From Draconibacterium sp. (GTDB taxonomy: Bacteria; Bacteroidota; Bacteroidia; Bacteroidales; Prolixibacteraceae), in contig WOYV01000055.1 of NCBI GenBank assembly GCA_011620585.1, positions 1-49,193 of the forward strand: a DNA stretch of 49,193 nucleotides, written 5' to 3'. Positions 8,248 through 17,161 of the stretch are shown piece by piece. Position 1 is the first letter of the stretch, and every line of letters starts with the position of its first letter. Below the pieces are notes generated by a model. It did no database searches and was not told the origin of the DNA. It saw only the letters and a program-made list of their open reading frames with translations. The position numbers were made by a program, and so were the translations under genes.

Positions 8248-8898
8248 CTAACCGAGCGCCTGGTATAGAAACTGGGTTACCGGCGAGACCAAACGAAAAG
8301 CATTCACCATATTTTCCACATAATTTTTGCTCTTCACTTGTTTGTCGTTATAGTTTTGCGAAAATATAAACGATTTATATTTCAGCAGGTCGATGTGTTC
8401 GTGATCCTTCGGAAAACCTTTGGGGGCTGTTTTTAACCGGTCGTCATACATTTCGGGAAACGACGCTTTAAAATCAGGGCCAGTGGTAATTTCCATAAAC
8501 TCTTCAGCATGACCGGCCAGATACGAACGAACTGCACGCAGCGGCTCAGCCGGTGGCATAAAAATTCCTCCCGCCACAAAACAACCACTTGGTTCGAGAT
8601 GAAAATAATAACCCGGATTCATGCTTTTACGACCACCTTTACAAATAAAACTGCCAAAGTTGGTTTTATACGGGCGTTTATCGTTCGAGAACCTGACATC
8701 GCGAAAAATACGGAACATGCAATCCTGCGGGCGAAGCCCCCGGACCGAGGCGTCGAATTTGCCAATTTCGCTGATCAGGACATCGGTAAGAAAAAGTACC
8801 TTTTCGCGGCTTTCGTCGTACCATGTTTTATTTTGCTGAAACCATTCACGGTTGTTGTTTTCTGAGAGTTCGCTTAAAAATTGCATAACCTTTTCCAT
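8248..8898 (-). CDS. DUF2461 (TIGR02453 family) protein
   Basis: A soluble protein of about 216 residues. It shows the family signatures NNREWFQQNKTWYDESREKV at the N-terminus, RIFRDVRFSNDKRPYKTNFG in the middle and PGYYFHLEPSGCFVAGG. No biochemical function is established that I know of. An upstream in-frame start at 9015 would overlap ispD on the other strand and adds a low-complexity, non-homologous segment, so the ATG at 8898 is preferred. It is transcribed divergently from ispD with 55 bp between them. Confidence 0.85.
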   Translation of the reverse strand: MEKVMQFLSELSENNNREWFQQNKTWYDESREKVLFLTDVLISEIGKFDASVRGLRPQDCMFRIFRDVRFSNDKRPYKTNFGSFICKGGRKSMNPGYYFHLEPSGCFVAGGIFMPPAEPLRAVRSYLAGHAEEFMEITTGPDFKASFPEMYDDRLKTAPKGFPKDHEHIDLLKYKSFIFSQNYNDKQVKSKNYVENMVNAFRLVSPVTQFLYQALG

Positions 8899-8953
8899 CT
8901 CGAATTTATTTGAGCTATTTTTATTGCCGGAAATTACTAAATAAACAGGCTGA

Positions 8954-9628
8954 ATGACCAAAATGTTTGCTCTTATTGTGGCTGGCGGAAGCGGAACCCG
9001 AATGAACCGCAGCACGCCAAAACAATTTCTGGAATTGGCCGGAAGACCTGTTTTAATGTATACTTTTGAAGCCTTTCATCGTTTCGATTCAAGTATTGAA
9101 TTTATTTTGGTTCTTCCGGCGGACGAACATGAACGCTGGAAAGATCTTTGCGCAAAATTCGATTTTTTAATAACACATCGCCTGGCAAATGGTGGAATAA
9201 CGCGTTTCGAGTCGGTTAAAAATGGCCTCGCACTGCTTCCCGACGAAGGCATTGTTTTTATTCATGACGGAGTGCGTCCGCTGGTTTCAGGACAAACACT
9301 GCAAAACTGCCTCGACACCACCATCCGCAAAGGAAACGCTTTACCCGTAGTCCCGGTTTCCGAATCACTCCGCTTCGTAGATGAAACCCGTAACCAGGCG
9401 GTTGACCGCTCTAATTACTATCTCGTTCAAACACCTCAAACCTTTAATACAAAAGAAATCAAAGCGGCCTACCGCCAAACTTATTCCCAACTATTTACTG
9501 ATGATGCTTCGGTGCTTGAAAACCTGGGCAATACAATTCATATTGTTGCCGGAAACCGCGAAAATATCAAGATCACTTACCCCGAAGATCTTCATCTGGC
9601 CAGCATTCTGATTGAAAATAAACTGTAA
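8954..9628 (+). CDS. ispD: 2-C-methyl-D-erythritol 4-phosphate cytidylyltransferase
   Basis: Third enzyme of the MEP isoprenoid pathway: MEP plus CTP gives CDP-ME. At 224 residues it has the usual length. Residues 5-14 carry the nucleotide-binding LIVAGGSGTR, followed by PKQFLELAGRPVL; HDGVRPLV, the basic RSNYYLVQTPQTF and DDASVLE near the end are all family blocks. An internal ATG (codon 4, MFALIV) is an equally plausible start. The gene stands alone between the divergent DUF2461 gene and a decayed regulator. Confidence 0.95.
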   Translation: MTKMFALIVAGGSGTRMNRSTPKQFLELAGRPVLMYTFEAFHRFDSSIEFILVLPADEHERWKDLCAKFDFLITHRLANGGITRFESVKNGLALLPDEGIVFIHDGVRPLVSGQTLQNCLDTTIRKGNALPVVPVSESLRFVDETRNQAVDRSNYYLVQTPQTFNTKEIKAAYRQTYSQLFTDDASVLENLGNTIHIVAGNRENIKITYPEDLHLASILIENKL

Positions 9629-9866
9629 ATTATACAGTTAGCTATCGTTTTACGCCCGGCTTCCACAGAGCATTTTAACCCGGCAGTAGGTAAATTTTCG
9701 CCATTCGCCGATATTATTCTTGGAAACTGAATGAGTTCCCATAGTTTCATCGTGCATTTGTTACGTTATAAAGAAAACCTTTACACTGCCTGTTTGTTGA
9801 GTTAACCTTGGGTAAACGTTAAGCGCCGAAATAGCTTCCGGTGTTCAGAAAGATTACTTTTTCGCC

Positions 9867-10195
9867 ATGGAAGAAAAGAAACTGTCCATCATAAAAAACG
9901 TTGGCCAAATGTACCTCGGGCACGGCATCCAAAATATTACCATGGATGCGGGTGCTACCGAATTTAGCATTTCCAAGAAAACACTTTATCAATATTTTTA
10001 AGATAAAGGGGACCTTGTTTCGCAGGTAATCGATTTTTACGTAAACGACGGATTACAACTCGAATTAAGAAACCCTGACAATGGAATTGCCATCGATAAC
10101 ATGTTTTTTTACCGCGGGCGGATTGCCTATTTTTTAAAATTCTTCCACAAGCATCCCGAACAGGAACTAAAAAAAACGTACCCGGCTTTGTGAAA
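9867..10195 (+). pseudogene. Decayed TetR-family transcriptional regulator
   Basis: The frame from ATG 9867 gives a TetR N-terminus: MEEKKLSIIKNVGQMYLGHG, a degraded helix-turn-helix (ITMDAGATEFSISKKTLYQYF), then an in-frame TAA at 9999 exactly where K of the family motif YFKDK(D/G)DLV is expected. Reading through, the C-terminal domain continues (DLVSQVIDFYVNDG, FFHKHPEQELKKTYPAL) to a TGA at 10191 where W is expected. Two stops at conserved positions and no good frame afterwards indicate a pseudogene. The TACTTTTTC-like box just before the ATG (9855-9863) may be its old promoter. Confidence 0.75.
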
Positions 10196-10234
10196 AGAAA
10201 CGTCAGCGTATTTTCAACGACACTACCGAAAACA

Positions 10235-10438
10235 TTAACGCTGATTCCTTTTACGTTCTTCTTTTTCCTGATGACGGACATACCTTCGAACCATATCTTC
10301 ATCAAGTCCTACGGTACTAATAAAATACAATTGTTTTAATAGTAAAAGAGCGACCGGATTAATGAGTCGTTCTTTTTTACAAGCCTGTTTAATATTGTCG
10401 ATCAGAAATTGCTTCAACCAATTGAAGCCATGTTCCAA
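10235..10438 (-). pseudogene. Coding-like fragment in the decayed TetR region
   Basis: A 67-codon minus-strand frame reads WLKQFLIDNIKQACKKERLINP and VALLLLKQLYFISTVGLDE, which looks like the helical ligand-binding end of a TetR-type protein, yet it runs opposite to the TetR remnant just upstream. It may be an inverted piece of the same gene or of another regulator; it has no DNA-binding part. Low certainty. Confidence 0.25.
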
Positions 10439-10481
10439 AGGAAAGTTTCTGAAACATACAGGATGGTGCGTTTAAAAGTTT

Positions 10482-11570
10482 TTACACCAGCGAATCGCCT
10501 TTTTTAATCCGCACATCGGTTACAAATTTCTTGATTTGGTCTTCGTCTTCTCGGCGACATACCATTAACACATCGTTTGATTCGGCAATAATGTATCCGT
10601 CCAGCCCCTGGATAACGGCTACCTTTTCATCCGAAATATCCACAATGCAATTTTTCGCGTCGTACACGAGTGCATTGTCTCCACTCACTGCATTTCCATT
10701 TTTATCCTTCCCGCTTTTATCGTACAACGAGCTCCAGCTACCGAGGTCAGCCCAACCAAATTCGGCTGTAAGCACATATACGTTGGTGGCTTTTTCCATT
10801 ATTCCGTAATCGATCGAAATGGCCTGGCACTCCGAATAGGTTTTCTTGATAAAGGCTACTTCGCTACTGGTATTTAGTAAATGTTCGCCATTTCTGAAAG
10901 CTTGTGCCATTTCAGGCAGGTACTTATCGAAAGCTTCCATAAAATGAGCGACAGTGGAAATGAAAATACCAGAGTTCCAGTAAAATTCGCCTGTTTCGAT
11001 AAAAATCTTTGCCATTTCCATATCGGGTTTCTCGGTAAAAGTCTTCACCTTAAACAGGTTGTCAAGGTTGTGAAATTCCTTTCGGTTTTTAATCTGGATG
11101 TAACCATACATCGTTTCAGGCCGGTCGGGTTTTATTCCGAGGGTAATAAGCGCTTCAATCGAATCGAGAAAATTGAGCCCGTTTTCTAGTTGATTTATAA
11201 ATTCTTCGCGGTCAAGGATCAGGTGATCTGAAGGAGTGACAATCAGTTTAGCCTCCGGATCTTTCAGTTTTATTTTTTGCAAAGCATAAGCTAAACAAGG
11301 CGCTGTATTTCGGCGAAGCGGTTCGAGTAAAACCTGTTCTTCTTTTAGCTCAGGCAACTGCTCCAATACCAGTTCCTTGTATTTTATGTTAGTGACAACA
11401 ATGAAATTTTCGGTAGGGGTAACTTTTAAAAAGCGCTCGTAGGTTTGTTGCAGAAAAGTCTTTCCGGTGCCCAGTATATCCAGAAATTGTTTGGGCCTGG
11501 CTGCGCGGCTAAGTGGCCAAAACCGGCTACCGACACCACCTGCCATTATCACACAATAGGTTTTGTTCAT
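10482..11570 (-). CDS. manC: Mannose-1-phosphate guanylyltransferase
   Basis: A cytosolic enzyme of 362 residues making GDP-mannose from mannose-1-phosphate and GTP for exopolysaccharide or O-antigen. N-terminal pyrophosphorylase signature MAGGVGSRFWPLSR..PKQF; further blocks EPLRRNTAPC, VTPSDHLI, FTEKPD and WNSGIF are all present. It lacks the C-terminal isomerase domain found in bifunctional ManC/AlgA, so it is the short form usual in Bacteroidota. The start is set at ATG 11570 (MNKTYCVIMAGG); ATG 11600 would add ten residues unlike the family. Confidence 0.95.
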   Translation of the reverse strand: MNKTYCVIMAGGVGSRFWPLSRAARPKQFLDILGTGKTFLQQTYERFLKVTPTENFIVVTNIKYKELVLEQLPELKEEQVLLEPLRRNTAPCLAYALQKIKLKDPEAKLIVTPSDHLILDREEFINQLENGLNFLDSIEALITLGIKPDRPETMYGYIQIKNRKEFHNLDNLFKVKTFTEKPDMEMAKIFIETGEFYWNSGIFISTVAHFMEAFDKYLPEMAQAFRNGEHLLNTSSEVAFIKKTYSECQAISIDYGIMEKATNVYVLTAEFGWADLGSWSSLYDKSGKDKNGNAVSGDNALVYDAKNCIVDISDEKVAVIQGLDGYIIAESNDVLMVCRREDEDQIKKFVTDVRIKKGDSLV

Positions 11571-11662
11571 CTGTAAGCTGTTAGTTTCCGGAGATTGCAT
11601 TGGCTCATTTGCCGAATAGTTCTAACAAAAGCATCTCGCAGAAATCGGTATGTATCTTCTAT

Positions 11663-11670
11663 CAAATATA
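11663..11670 (-). promoter_or_regulatory. -7 box TATATTTG before manC
   Basis: An exact TAnnTTTG match on the minus strand about 90 bp before ATG 11570. No clear TTG at the right distance. Confidence 0.4.
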
Positions 11671-11802
11671 TCCTTTTTAAAAAAGAATCCGAGCTGCAAG
11701 TCATTAAATTTGTCTTCTTTGTATCCGAATCGGAGAGTTAAATATTTTGTATCCATTTTTTAAGTTGTAATTTTATCCGAACTGACAATGTAAAACAGGA
11801 AA

Positions 11803-12543
11803 ATGGGATTCTTTTTTCATATAGGAAGATATTTTCTAATGCTCAAGCGGGTGTTTGCACGTCCCGAGAAACATAAGATTTACATTCGTCAGTTGTTTCT
11901 CGAGATCGATAACCTGGGAGTAAACTCGGTTTGGATTGTTTTGATTATTTCCATTTTTATCGGTGGAATTATGACCATCCAGTTTGCAAATGCCATGGAA
12001 AATCCTTTGTATCCGAACGGATTGGTGGGACTAGGAACCCGCGACACATTACTTCTCGAATTTTCATCTACCATACTGGCACTTATTATGGCAGGAAAAG
12101 TAGGTTCGAACATTACTTCCGAAATTGGGACCATGCGTGTAACCGAGCAGATCGATTCACTTGAAATTATGGGGGTGAATTCGGCAAGCTACCTCATACT
12201 GCCTAAAATTGTTGCGGTTGTTCTGATCTTTCCGTTTTTGTATATCCTGAGCGTATTTTTTGGATTACTTGGAGGGCTGATTACCGGGCCGCTTGTAAAT
12301 GTGATTAGCGCACCCGATTATATCGAAGGCATCCAGTGGCTGTTTCATCCCTACTATGTTTTCTTTTCGATCATCAAATGCCTGTTTTTTGGATTTTTGG
12401 TGTCGTCGGTGCCGGCCTATTTTGGGTACTATGTACAGGGTGGCGCCCTTGAAGTTGGCAAAGCCAGTACCAAAGCTGTGGTAAATACCAACATTCTGAT
12501 CCTTTTCTTCGACTTAATATTAACCCGATTGCTGCTAACATGA
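11803..12543 (+). CDS. mlaE: MlaE-type lipid ABC transporter permease
   Basis: 246 residues with about five membrane segments. The family blocks FSSTILALIMAGKVGSNITSE and EQIDSLEIMGVNS are present, as is the conserved C-terminal permease helix. MlaE is the membrane subunit of the MCE-linked importer that maintains outer-membrane lipid asymmetry. The stop overlaps the start of the ATPase gene by four bases (ATGA at 12540), so the two are translationally coupled. No MCE (MlaD) substrate-binding protein follows; it must lie elsewhere. Confidence 0.9.
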   Translation: MGFFFHIGRYFLMLKRVFARPEKHKIYIRQLFLEIDNLGVNSVWIVLIISIFIGGIMTIQFANAMENPLYPNGLVGLGTRDTLLLEFSSTILALIMAGKVGSNITSEIGTMRVTEQIDSLEIMGVNSASYLILPKIVAVVLIFPFLYILSVFFGLLGGLITGPLVNVISAPDYIEGIQWLFHPYYVFFSIIKCLFFGFLVSSVPAYFGYYVQGGALEVGKASTKAVVNTNILILFFDLILTRLLLT

Positions 12544-13295
12544 TCACCGTAAAAAATCTATATAAAGCGTTCGACGGCAATCCCGTATTGAAAAATATTT
12601 CGACCACCTTCGAGCCTGGAAAAACCAACCTGATCATCGGGCGAAGTGGCTCAGGTAAAACGGTTTTACTAAAATCGATCCTTGGCCTGTTTGAAATCGA
12701 CAAAGGAGAAATCTGGTTTGACAACCGTAATTTGGTTCTTATGGGAGAAAAGGAACGTAAGATACTGCGGCGCGAAATCGGGATGGTGTTCCAGGGAGGG
12801 GCGCTTTTCGACAGTGTTTCGGTGGAAGGCAATGTGCGTTTCCCACTCGACATGTTTACAACCATGAGCAACATCGAAAAACAAAAGCGTGTGGAGTTTT
12901 GTCTCGACCATGTAAACATTGAAAAAATAGCTTTCAAACTTTCGCCCAGCGAAATTAGTGGCGGGATGCAGAAACGTGTGGCCATTGCCCGCGCGATTGC
13001 ACTGAACCCGAAATACCTGTTTTGTGACGAACCCAACTCAGGCCTTGACCCCGAAACTGCCACTGTGATCGATCAGCTGATACAGGCACTTACCAAAGAA
13101 TTCCAAATGACCACCATCATCAACACCCACGACATGAATTCGGTGATCGAGATTGGCGAGTCGGTGTTGTTTATTTCAAAAGGCGAAAAAGAATGGGAAG
13201 GCACCAAACACGAAATCCTAAACTCAGGCTGCCAAAAACTCGACGATTTTATTTTCGCGAACAAGCTATATACACAAATGAAGAAGGGGCAGTAG
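12540..13295 (+). CDS. mlaF: MlaF-type ABC transporter ATPase
   Basis: 251 residues with Walker A GRSGSGKT, the Q loop in GMVFQGGALFDSVSV (the GALFDS form is typical of Mla ATPases), the signature SGGMQKR, Walker B YLFCDEPNSGLDP and the switch His in INTHD. Partner of the MlaE permease encoded just upstream. Its end lies 2 bp from the end of the convergent DUF4143 ATPase gene. Confidence 0.92.
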   Translation: MITVKNLYKAFDGNPVLKNISTTFEPGKTNLIIGRSGSGKTVLLKSILGLFEIDKGEIWFDNRNLVLMGEKERKILRREIGMVFQGGALFDSVSVEGNVRFPLDMFTTMSNIEKQKRVEFCLDHVNIEKIAFKLSPSEISGGMQKRVAIARAIALNPKYLFCDEPNSGLDPETATVIDQLIQALTKEFQMTTIINTHDMNSVIEIGESVLFISKGEKEWEGTKHEILNSGCQKLDDFIFANKLYTQMKKGQ

Positions 13296-13297
13296 TT

Positions 13298-14425
13298 TTA
13301 CTGAACAAAATCTTGAAAATTTTTTCCATTAACCGTTTTAAAGTCTGACCCCGGATAGTTCTGAACCCATGATTTTGGCGCTTTACTAATCTTATCTCCC
13401 CATTTGATTTCGAATCCCGAAAGTTTGCCTGCTCCCTGTTCCACATAATCGAGTTCTGCCCCTGTATAGGTTCTCCAGAAGAATGGATTCAGATGCGCAC
13501 GCAGGTAATTATTTCGTTTGATTCGTTCTGAAATGATGAAATTTTCCCAAAGATGACCAATATCCGGTCTTTTGGCAGGCAAGGTGAAATCTTCCAAAAT
13601 GGCGTTTCTAACGCCTGTGTCGTAAAAATATATCTTCTTGTTTTTGGTAATTTCCTTTCTCAGGTTCTTGCTGAAACCAGGCATCCGGTAAATCACAAAT
13701 ACCTTTTCAAGCAAATCGATATACGAAATAACGGTATCAGTACTTAAGCCAAGTTTCTGACCCAGTTCGTTGTACGATACCGGCGAACCAATTTGATGCG
13801 CCAACAACCTAAGCAGATCAAATATCTTTCCGGAGTTTTTGATCTGACTGAGTTCAAGCAAGTCTTTGTATAAAAACGATTGAACTAACTCGCGCAAATA
13901 ATCCTTCTTGTCGAGTTCATTTTCGTAGCTAAAAACCTCGGGGTACATTCCGAAAGTCAGAAATTCGTTAAGCCGTTCATCTATTTCAAACGGATTCAAG
14001 AGGTTACCCCATTCCAGCACCGAAATTGGGAAAAGGATATAAGTCCAAATCCGGCCGGTTAATGGTTCGCTGATTTTATTTGCGAGTTCAAAAGAAGATC
14101 CGGTAGCAATTATTTTGAGTTCAGGAAGGCTGTCATGGAGTATTTTCAGATTAAGTCCAATGTTTGAGACACGTTGTGCCTCATCTATAAACAACAAATT
14201 GTACCCTGAAACCAAGCGTTTCAACTGGTAAAGATCGGCGCTCGAGAGCACTTCGCGGTATTTAAGTTCATCGGCATTAATACTTAAAATTTTCTCTTTT
14301 CTGTTTTCGAGAATTGAATTTATCAAGGTTGTTTTACCGACCTGGCGGGCTCCGTACAATACAATTATTTTGTCTGAATTATCCAGCCTGTCAATGATTT
14401 GATTATTAATGGTACGAGGTATCAT
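13298..14425 (-). CDS. AAA ATPase with C-terminal DUF4143
   Basis: About 375 residues. Residues 20-130 form a AAA domain with Walker A GARQVGKT, Walker B NLLFIDEAQ and sensor IIATGSSFE. A winged-helix segment follows (SYNELGQKLGLSTDTVISYIDLLE), then DUF4143 with FWRTYTGAELDYVEQ and GFEIKWG, a nuclease-like core (E-D-E-K arrangement). Such proteins occur in many copies in Bacteroidota and archaea; their role is not settled. The ATG at 14425 is used because TTG 14434 is closer to the -7 box. Tandem repeats lie just upstream. Confidence 0.85.
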   Translation of the reverse strand: MIPRTINNQIIDRLDNSDKIIVLYGARQVGKTTLINSILENRKEKILSINADELKYREVLSSADLYQLKRLVSGYNLLFIDEAQRVSNIGLNLKILHDSLPELKIIATGSSFELANKISEPLTGRIWTYILFPISVLEWGNLLNPFEIDERLNEFLTFGMYPEVFSYENELDKKDYLRELVQSFLYKDLLELSQIKNSGKIFDLLRLLAHQIGSPVSYNELGQKLGLSTDTVISYIDLLEKVFVIYRMPGFSKNLRKEITKNKKIYFYDTGVRNAILEDFTLPAKRPDIGHLWENFIISERIKRNNYLRAHLNPFFWRTYTGAELDYVEQGAGKLSGFEIKWGDKISKAPKSWVQNYPGSDFKTVNGKNFQDFVQ

Positions 14426-14442
14426 TTTCAGCAAGTTTTCAA

Positions 14443-14450
14443 CAAATATA
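14443..14450 (-). promoter_or_regulatory. -7 box TATATTTG of the DUF4143 ATPase gene
   Basis: An exact consensus box 17 bases before ATG 14425. The -33 position falls in the adjacent tandem repeats. Confidence 0.5.
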
Positions 14451-14455
14451 CATAC

Positions 14456-14537
14456 TTGTTCGATGAATTCACGTCATTTTGTCGAATTTGTTCGATGAAT
14501 TAACGCTATTTTGTCGAATTTGTTCGACGAATTAACG
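14456..14537. repeat. 32-bp tandem repeats, 2.6 units
   Basis: Units begin at 14456, 14488 and 14520 with TTGTTCGATGAATT, a period of exactly 32 bp. The first two units are full and the third ends at 14537. Each unit contains TTCGA and TCGAA half-sites. The array abuts the -7 box of the DUF4143 ATPase gene, so it overlaps where a -33 element and operators would lie. Confidence 0.85.
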
Positions 14538-14668
14538 AAATACACCAAAAATTACCGGGTAAAAGAATGGAAAATCCTGGCACTTAAAAATCTTCGCTCA
14601 TTCCCAAAGTTTGTGTTAATGCCTTTTCATTTCTATACACTCCCAGCTTCCAAATTCCAACTTCTAAC

Positions 14669-14676
14669 TATCTTCG
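14669..14676 (+). promoter_or_regulatory. -7-like box TATCTTCG, near-leaderless start
   Basis: One mismatch from TAnnTTTG and only four bases before the ATG at 14681. Confidence 0.4.
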
Positions 14677-14680
14677 CACC

Positions 14681-15535
14681 ATGAACTACGAATGCTTGAT
14701 TTGCCAGGTTAAAGCCCTGCAAAAACGAATGGATAAATACGGGGTAGCCAACAAAAAGCGCAACCACCTGGTGAGCTCGATCATGAAGGATATTTCGGCA
14801 ATCGACCTCGAGAACAGTTACTCACCCGAAATCACCCGAAATATTATCGAACAACTAAAGCAGAACTCGAAAGTAGCCGATCCTTACCAGAAGGAAAAAG
14901 ACGAGAGCAACCACGAAATGCTCGAACGCTACCACGAGTTTCAACGCATGGTTGAGGTTTCAAAAAACCCTTTCGACACTGCACTACGGCTGGCCATTGC
15001 AGGTAACATTATCGATTTTGGCCCGGGTCACGATTTCGACATCTGGGAAACCATTGAATACGTTATGACCAGCAACTTTGCGATCGACGATTCGTTGCAG
15101 TTGCAGGAAGCCATTAAAAACGCAAAAAGCATTCTTTACCTTGGCGATAACTGTGGCGAAGTAGTGCTCGACAAACTTTTCCTCGAAACGATTCATCATC
15201 CAAATGTGACTTTCGCCGTACGAAATAGCGCCGTGCTGAACGACGTCACTATAAAAGAAGCCAACGGGGTGGGCATTCCACAGGTGGCCACGCTTATTTC
15301 CAACGGCGACGACGCACCATCGACTTTACTTCATCGTGTGAGTTCGGAATTCAAAGCCATTTACAATTCGTCCGACCTGATTATTTCGAAAGGTATGGGA
15401 AATTTTGAAGGATTGATGGATGAAAACGATCCACGATTGTTCTATCTTTTGATGATCAAATGTCACGTAATCGGTGAAAAAGTAGGTGCACAAAAAGGAG
15501 CGTTTGTGGTAAAACGCAGTTCCAGAACAATTTAG
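14681..15535 (+). CDS. DUF89 family protein (metal-dependent phosphatase-like)
   Basis: 284 residues, soluble. The N-terminal cysteine pair MNYECLICQ and the C-terminal metal site LGDNCGEVVLDK, VRNSAVLNDVT and ISKGMGNFEGL identify the bacterial/archaeal branch of DUF89 (related to ARMT1). Members tested elsewhere are metal-dependent phosphatases acting on damaged metabolites such as sugar phosphates; the substrate here is unknown. The full family length is present. It appears monocistronic. Confidence 0.85.
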   Translation: MNYECLICQVKALQKRMDKYGVANKKRNHLVSSIMKDISAIDLENSYSPEITRNIIEQLKQNSKVADPYQKEKDESNHEMLERYHEFQRMVEVSKNPFDTALRLAIAGNIIDFGPGHDFDIWETIEYVMTSNFAIDDSLQLQEAIKNAKSILYLGDNCGEVVLDKLFLETIHHPNVTFAVRNSAVLNDVTIKEANGVGIPQVATLISNGDDAPSTLLHRVSSEFKAIYNSSDLIISKGMGNFEGLMDENDPRLFYLLMIKCHVIGEKVGAQKGAFVVKRSSRTI

Positions 15536-15547
15536 AACCCTAATCCA

Positions 15548-15588
15548 AACTTGATCCAGGATTTGATGAAAAGATCCTGAAACAAGTT
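15548..15588. terminator. Stem-loop between convergent DUF89 and porX genes
   Basis: AACTTG/CAAGTT and CAGGAT/ATCCTG form a two-block hairpin with a small asymmetric bulge. There is no long T run, so it could be a weak terminator or an mRNA-stabilising structure. Confidence 0.4.
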
Positions 15589-15604
15589 CATGATGAGGAC
15601 ATTC

Positions 15605-17161
15605 CTATTTTTTGGGGATCAAAGTAATTAGTGGAATTATCATTTCTTCCATCGAAATACCACCGTGCTGGAAGGTATCTTTGTAATAATTTGCGTAGTA
15701 ATTATAATTATTCGGATAAGCAAAAAAATCAGTTCCCGTGGCAAAAATATAACTGGTACTTACATTTCGCGAAGGCAGGTAGATCTTTCGCGGGTCGCGA
15801 ACCTCAAATACATTTTTCGATTTGAAATTCAGGTTTCTACCCAATTTGTAACGCAGGTTGGTATTGGTTTCGCGGTCGCCAATTACTTTTACAGCATTGT
15901 TAACGCGGATGGCGCCGTGGTCGGTGGTTACTATCACGCGTACATCGTGTTCTGCCATCGATTTTAACATGTCGAGCAGCGCCGAGTTTTTAAACCAGCT
16001 AAGCGTAAGCGAACGATAGGCTTTCTCGTTGTTGGCCAGTTCGCGGATCATGTCCATTTCGGTACGGGCATGCGAGATCATATCTACAAAGTTCACCACC
16101 AATACCGAAAGGTCGTTAGCCAAAATGTTTTTCAGGCTATCGGCTACCCAGCGTTCTTTGCGAATACCTGCAGCTTTTTCGAAAAACATACTTTCCTTGC
16201 GTGCATAACGCGCCATTTGTTTTTGGAGCAAAACTTCCTCGTACTTGTTTTTATGCCCTTCGTTGTCGTCGTGCTCCCAAAGATCGGGGTACACTTTTTC
16301 GATTTCAGAAGGCATTAAACCTGCAAACATAGCGTTACGTGCATACATGGTAGCGGTAGGAAGTATGCTGCAATAAAGGTCTTCGGTTTGGGTGCGGAAA
16401 TATTCATTGATTACCGGGCTGAAAATCCGCCACTGGTCGTAACGCAGGTTGTCTATGATCAGAACCAGTGTCTTTTTTTTCTGATCTAAAAGTGGAAAAA
16501 CCACGTGTTTGAAAATATCGGTCGAAAACATTGGACGTTCGCCAAGTTCCTTGTTGAACCAATCCACGTAATTATCCTTTATGTATCGAAAAAAGGTTTT
16601 GTTGGCGTCGTCTTTTTGCATCGCCAAAACTTCGTCCATTGCCGAATCTTCTGATTCGCTTAGTTCTATTTCCCAGTAAACCAGTTTTTTATATATCTCC
16701 TTCCACTCGTCGAAACTCATCCGGTCGTTGATTTGCATCCCTATTTGTGCAAACTGCATTTGGTATTTCGAGGTAGTTTGCTGGGTCACCAATCTTTTCT
16801 GATCGATGTTCTTTTTCAGTGTAAGCAGAATTTGTTTTGGGTTCACCGGTTTAATCAGGTAGTCGGCAATTTTTGCGCCCACCGCCTCATCCATAATGTT
16901 CTCTTCTTCGCTTTTGGTAATGAGTACCACCGGCACATTGGGCGCAATCGCCTTAATACGTGTCAATGTTTCGAGCCCGGTGATTCCAGGCATGTTTTCG
17001 TCGAGAAAAATAATGTCGTAATACGAGTCGGAGACTTTCTCTACTGCATCGAGACCGTTGTTTGCGGTTTCCACCTCGTACCCTTTTTCCTGAAGGAACA
17101 GGATATGTGCGCGTAGTAAATCAATCTCGTCGTCGGTCCAAAGTATTCGTGGTTTATTCAT
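15605..17161 (-). CDS. porX: PorX-like response regulator with PglZ domain (type IX secretion)
   Basis: 518 residues. Residues 1-120 form a receiver domain with the acidic pair D10-D11, phospho-acceptor D54 (IIFLDENMPG) and K105 (IKPVNP). A helical linker follows, then a PglZ alkaline-phosphatase-like domain: metal ligand D237 in VLIIDNLRYDQW, T271 in LPTATMYARN as the likely nucleophile, FVDMISHAR and VIVTTDHGAI. There is no DNA-binding domain. In Porphyromonas gingivalis this architecture is PorX, partner of PorY, which controls type IX secretion genes and cleaves cyclic oligonucleotides. PorW/SprE is encoded next to it, which strengthens the call. Confidence 0.92.
   Translation of the reverse strand: MNKPRILWTDDEIDLLRAHILFLQEKGYEVETANNGLDAVEKVSDSYYDIIFLDENMPGITGLETLTRIKAIAPNVPVVLITKSEEENIMDEAVGAKIADYLIKPVNPKQILLTLKKNIDQKRLVTQQTTSKYQMQFAQIGMQINDRMSFDEWKEIYKKLVYWEIELSESEDSAMDEVLAMQKDDANKTFFRYIKDNYVDWFNKELGERPMFSTDIFKHVVFPLLDQKKKTLVLIIDNLRYDQWRIFSPVINEYFRTQTEDLYCSILPTATMYARNAMFAGLMPSEIEKVYPDLWEHDDNEGHKNKYEEVLLQKQMARYARKESMFFEKAAGIRKERWVADSLKNILANDLSVLVVNFVDMISHARTEMDMIRELANNEKAYRSLTLSWFKNSALLDMLKSMAEHDVRVIVTTDHGAIRVNNAVKVIGDRETNTNLRYKLGRNLNFKSKNVFEVRDPRKIYLPSRNVSTSYIFATGTDFFAYPNNYNYYANYYKDTFQHGGISMEEMIIPLITLIPKK

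Noticed and set aside
12374-13063. Long minus-strand reading frame opposite mlaE/mlaF
   Set aside because: It mirrors two well-supported genes and its translation is Ser/Arg-rich with no domain.
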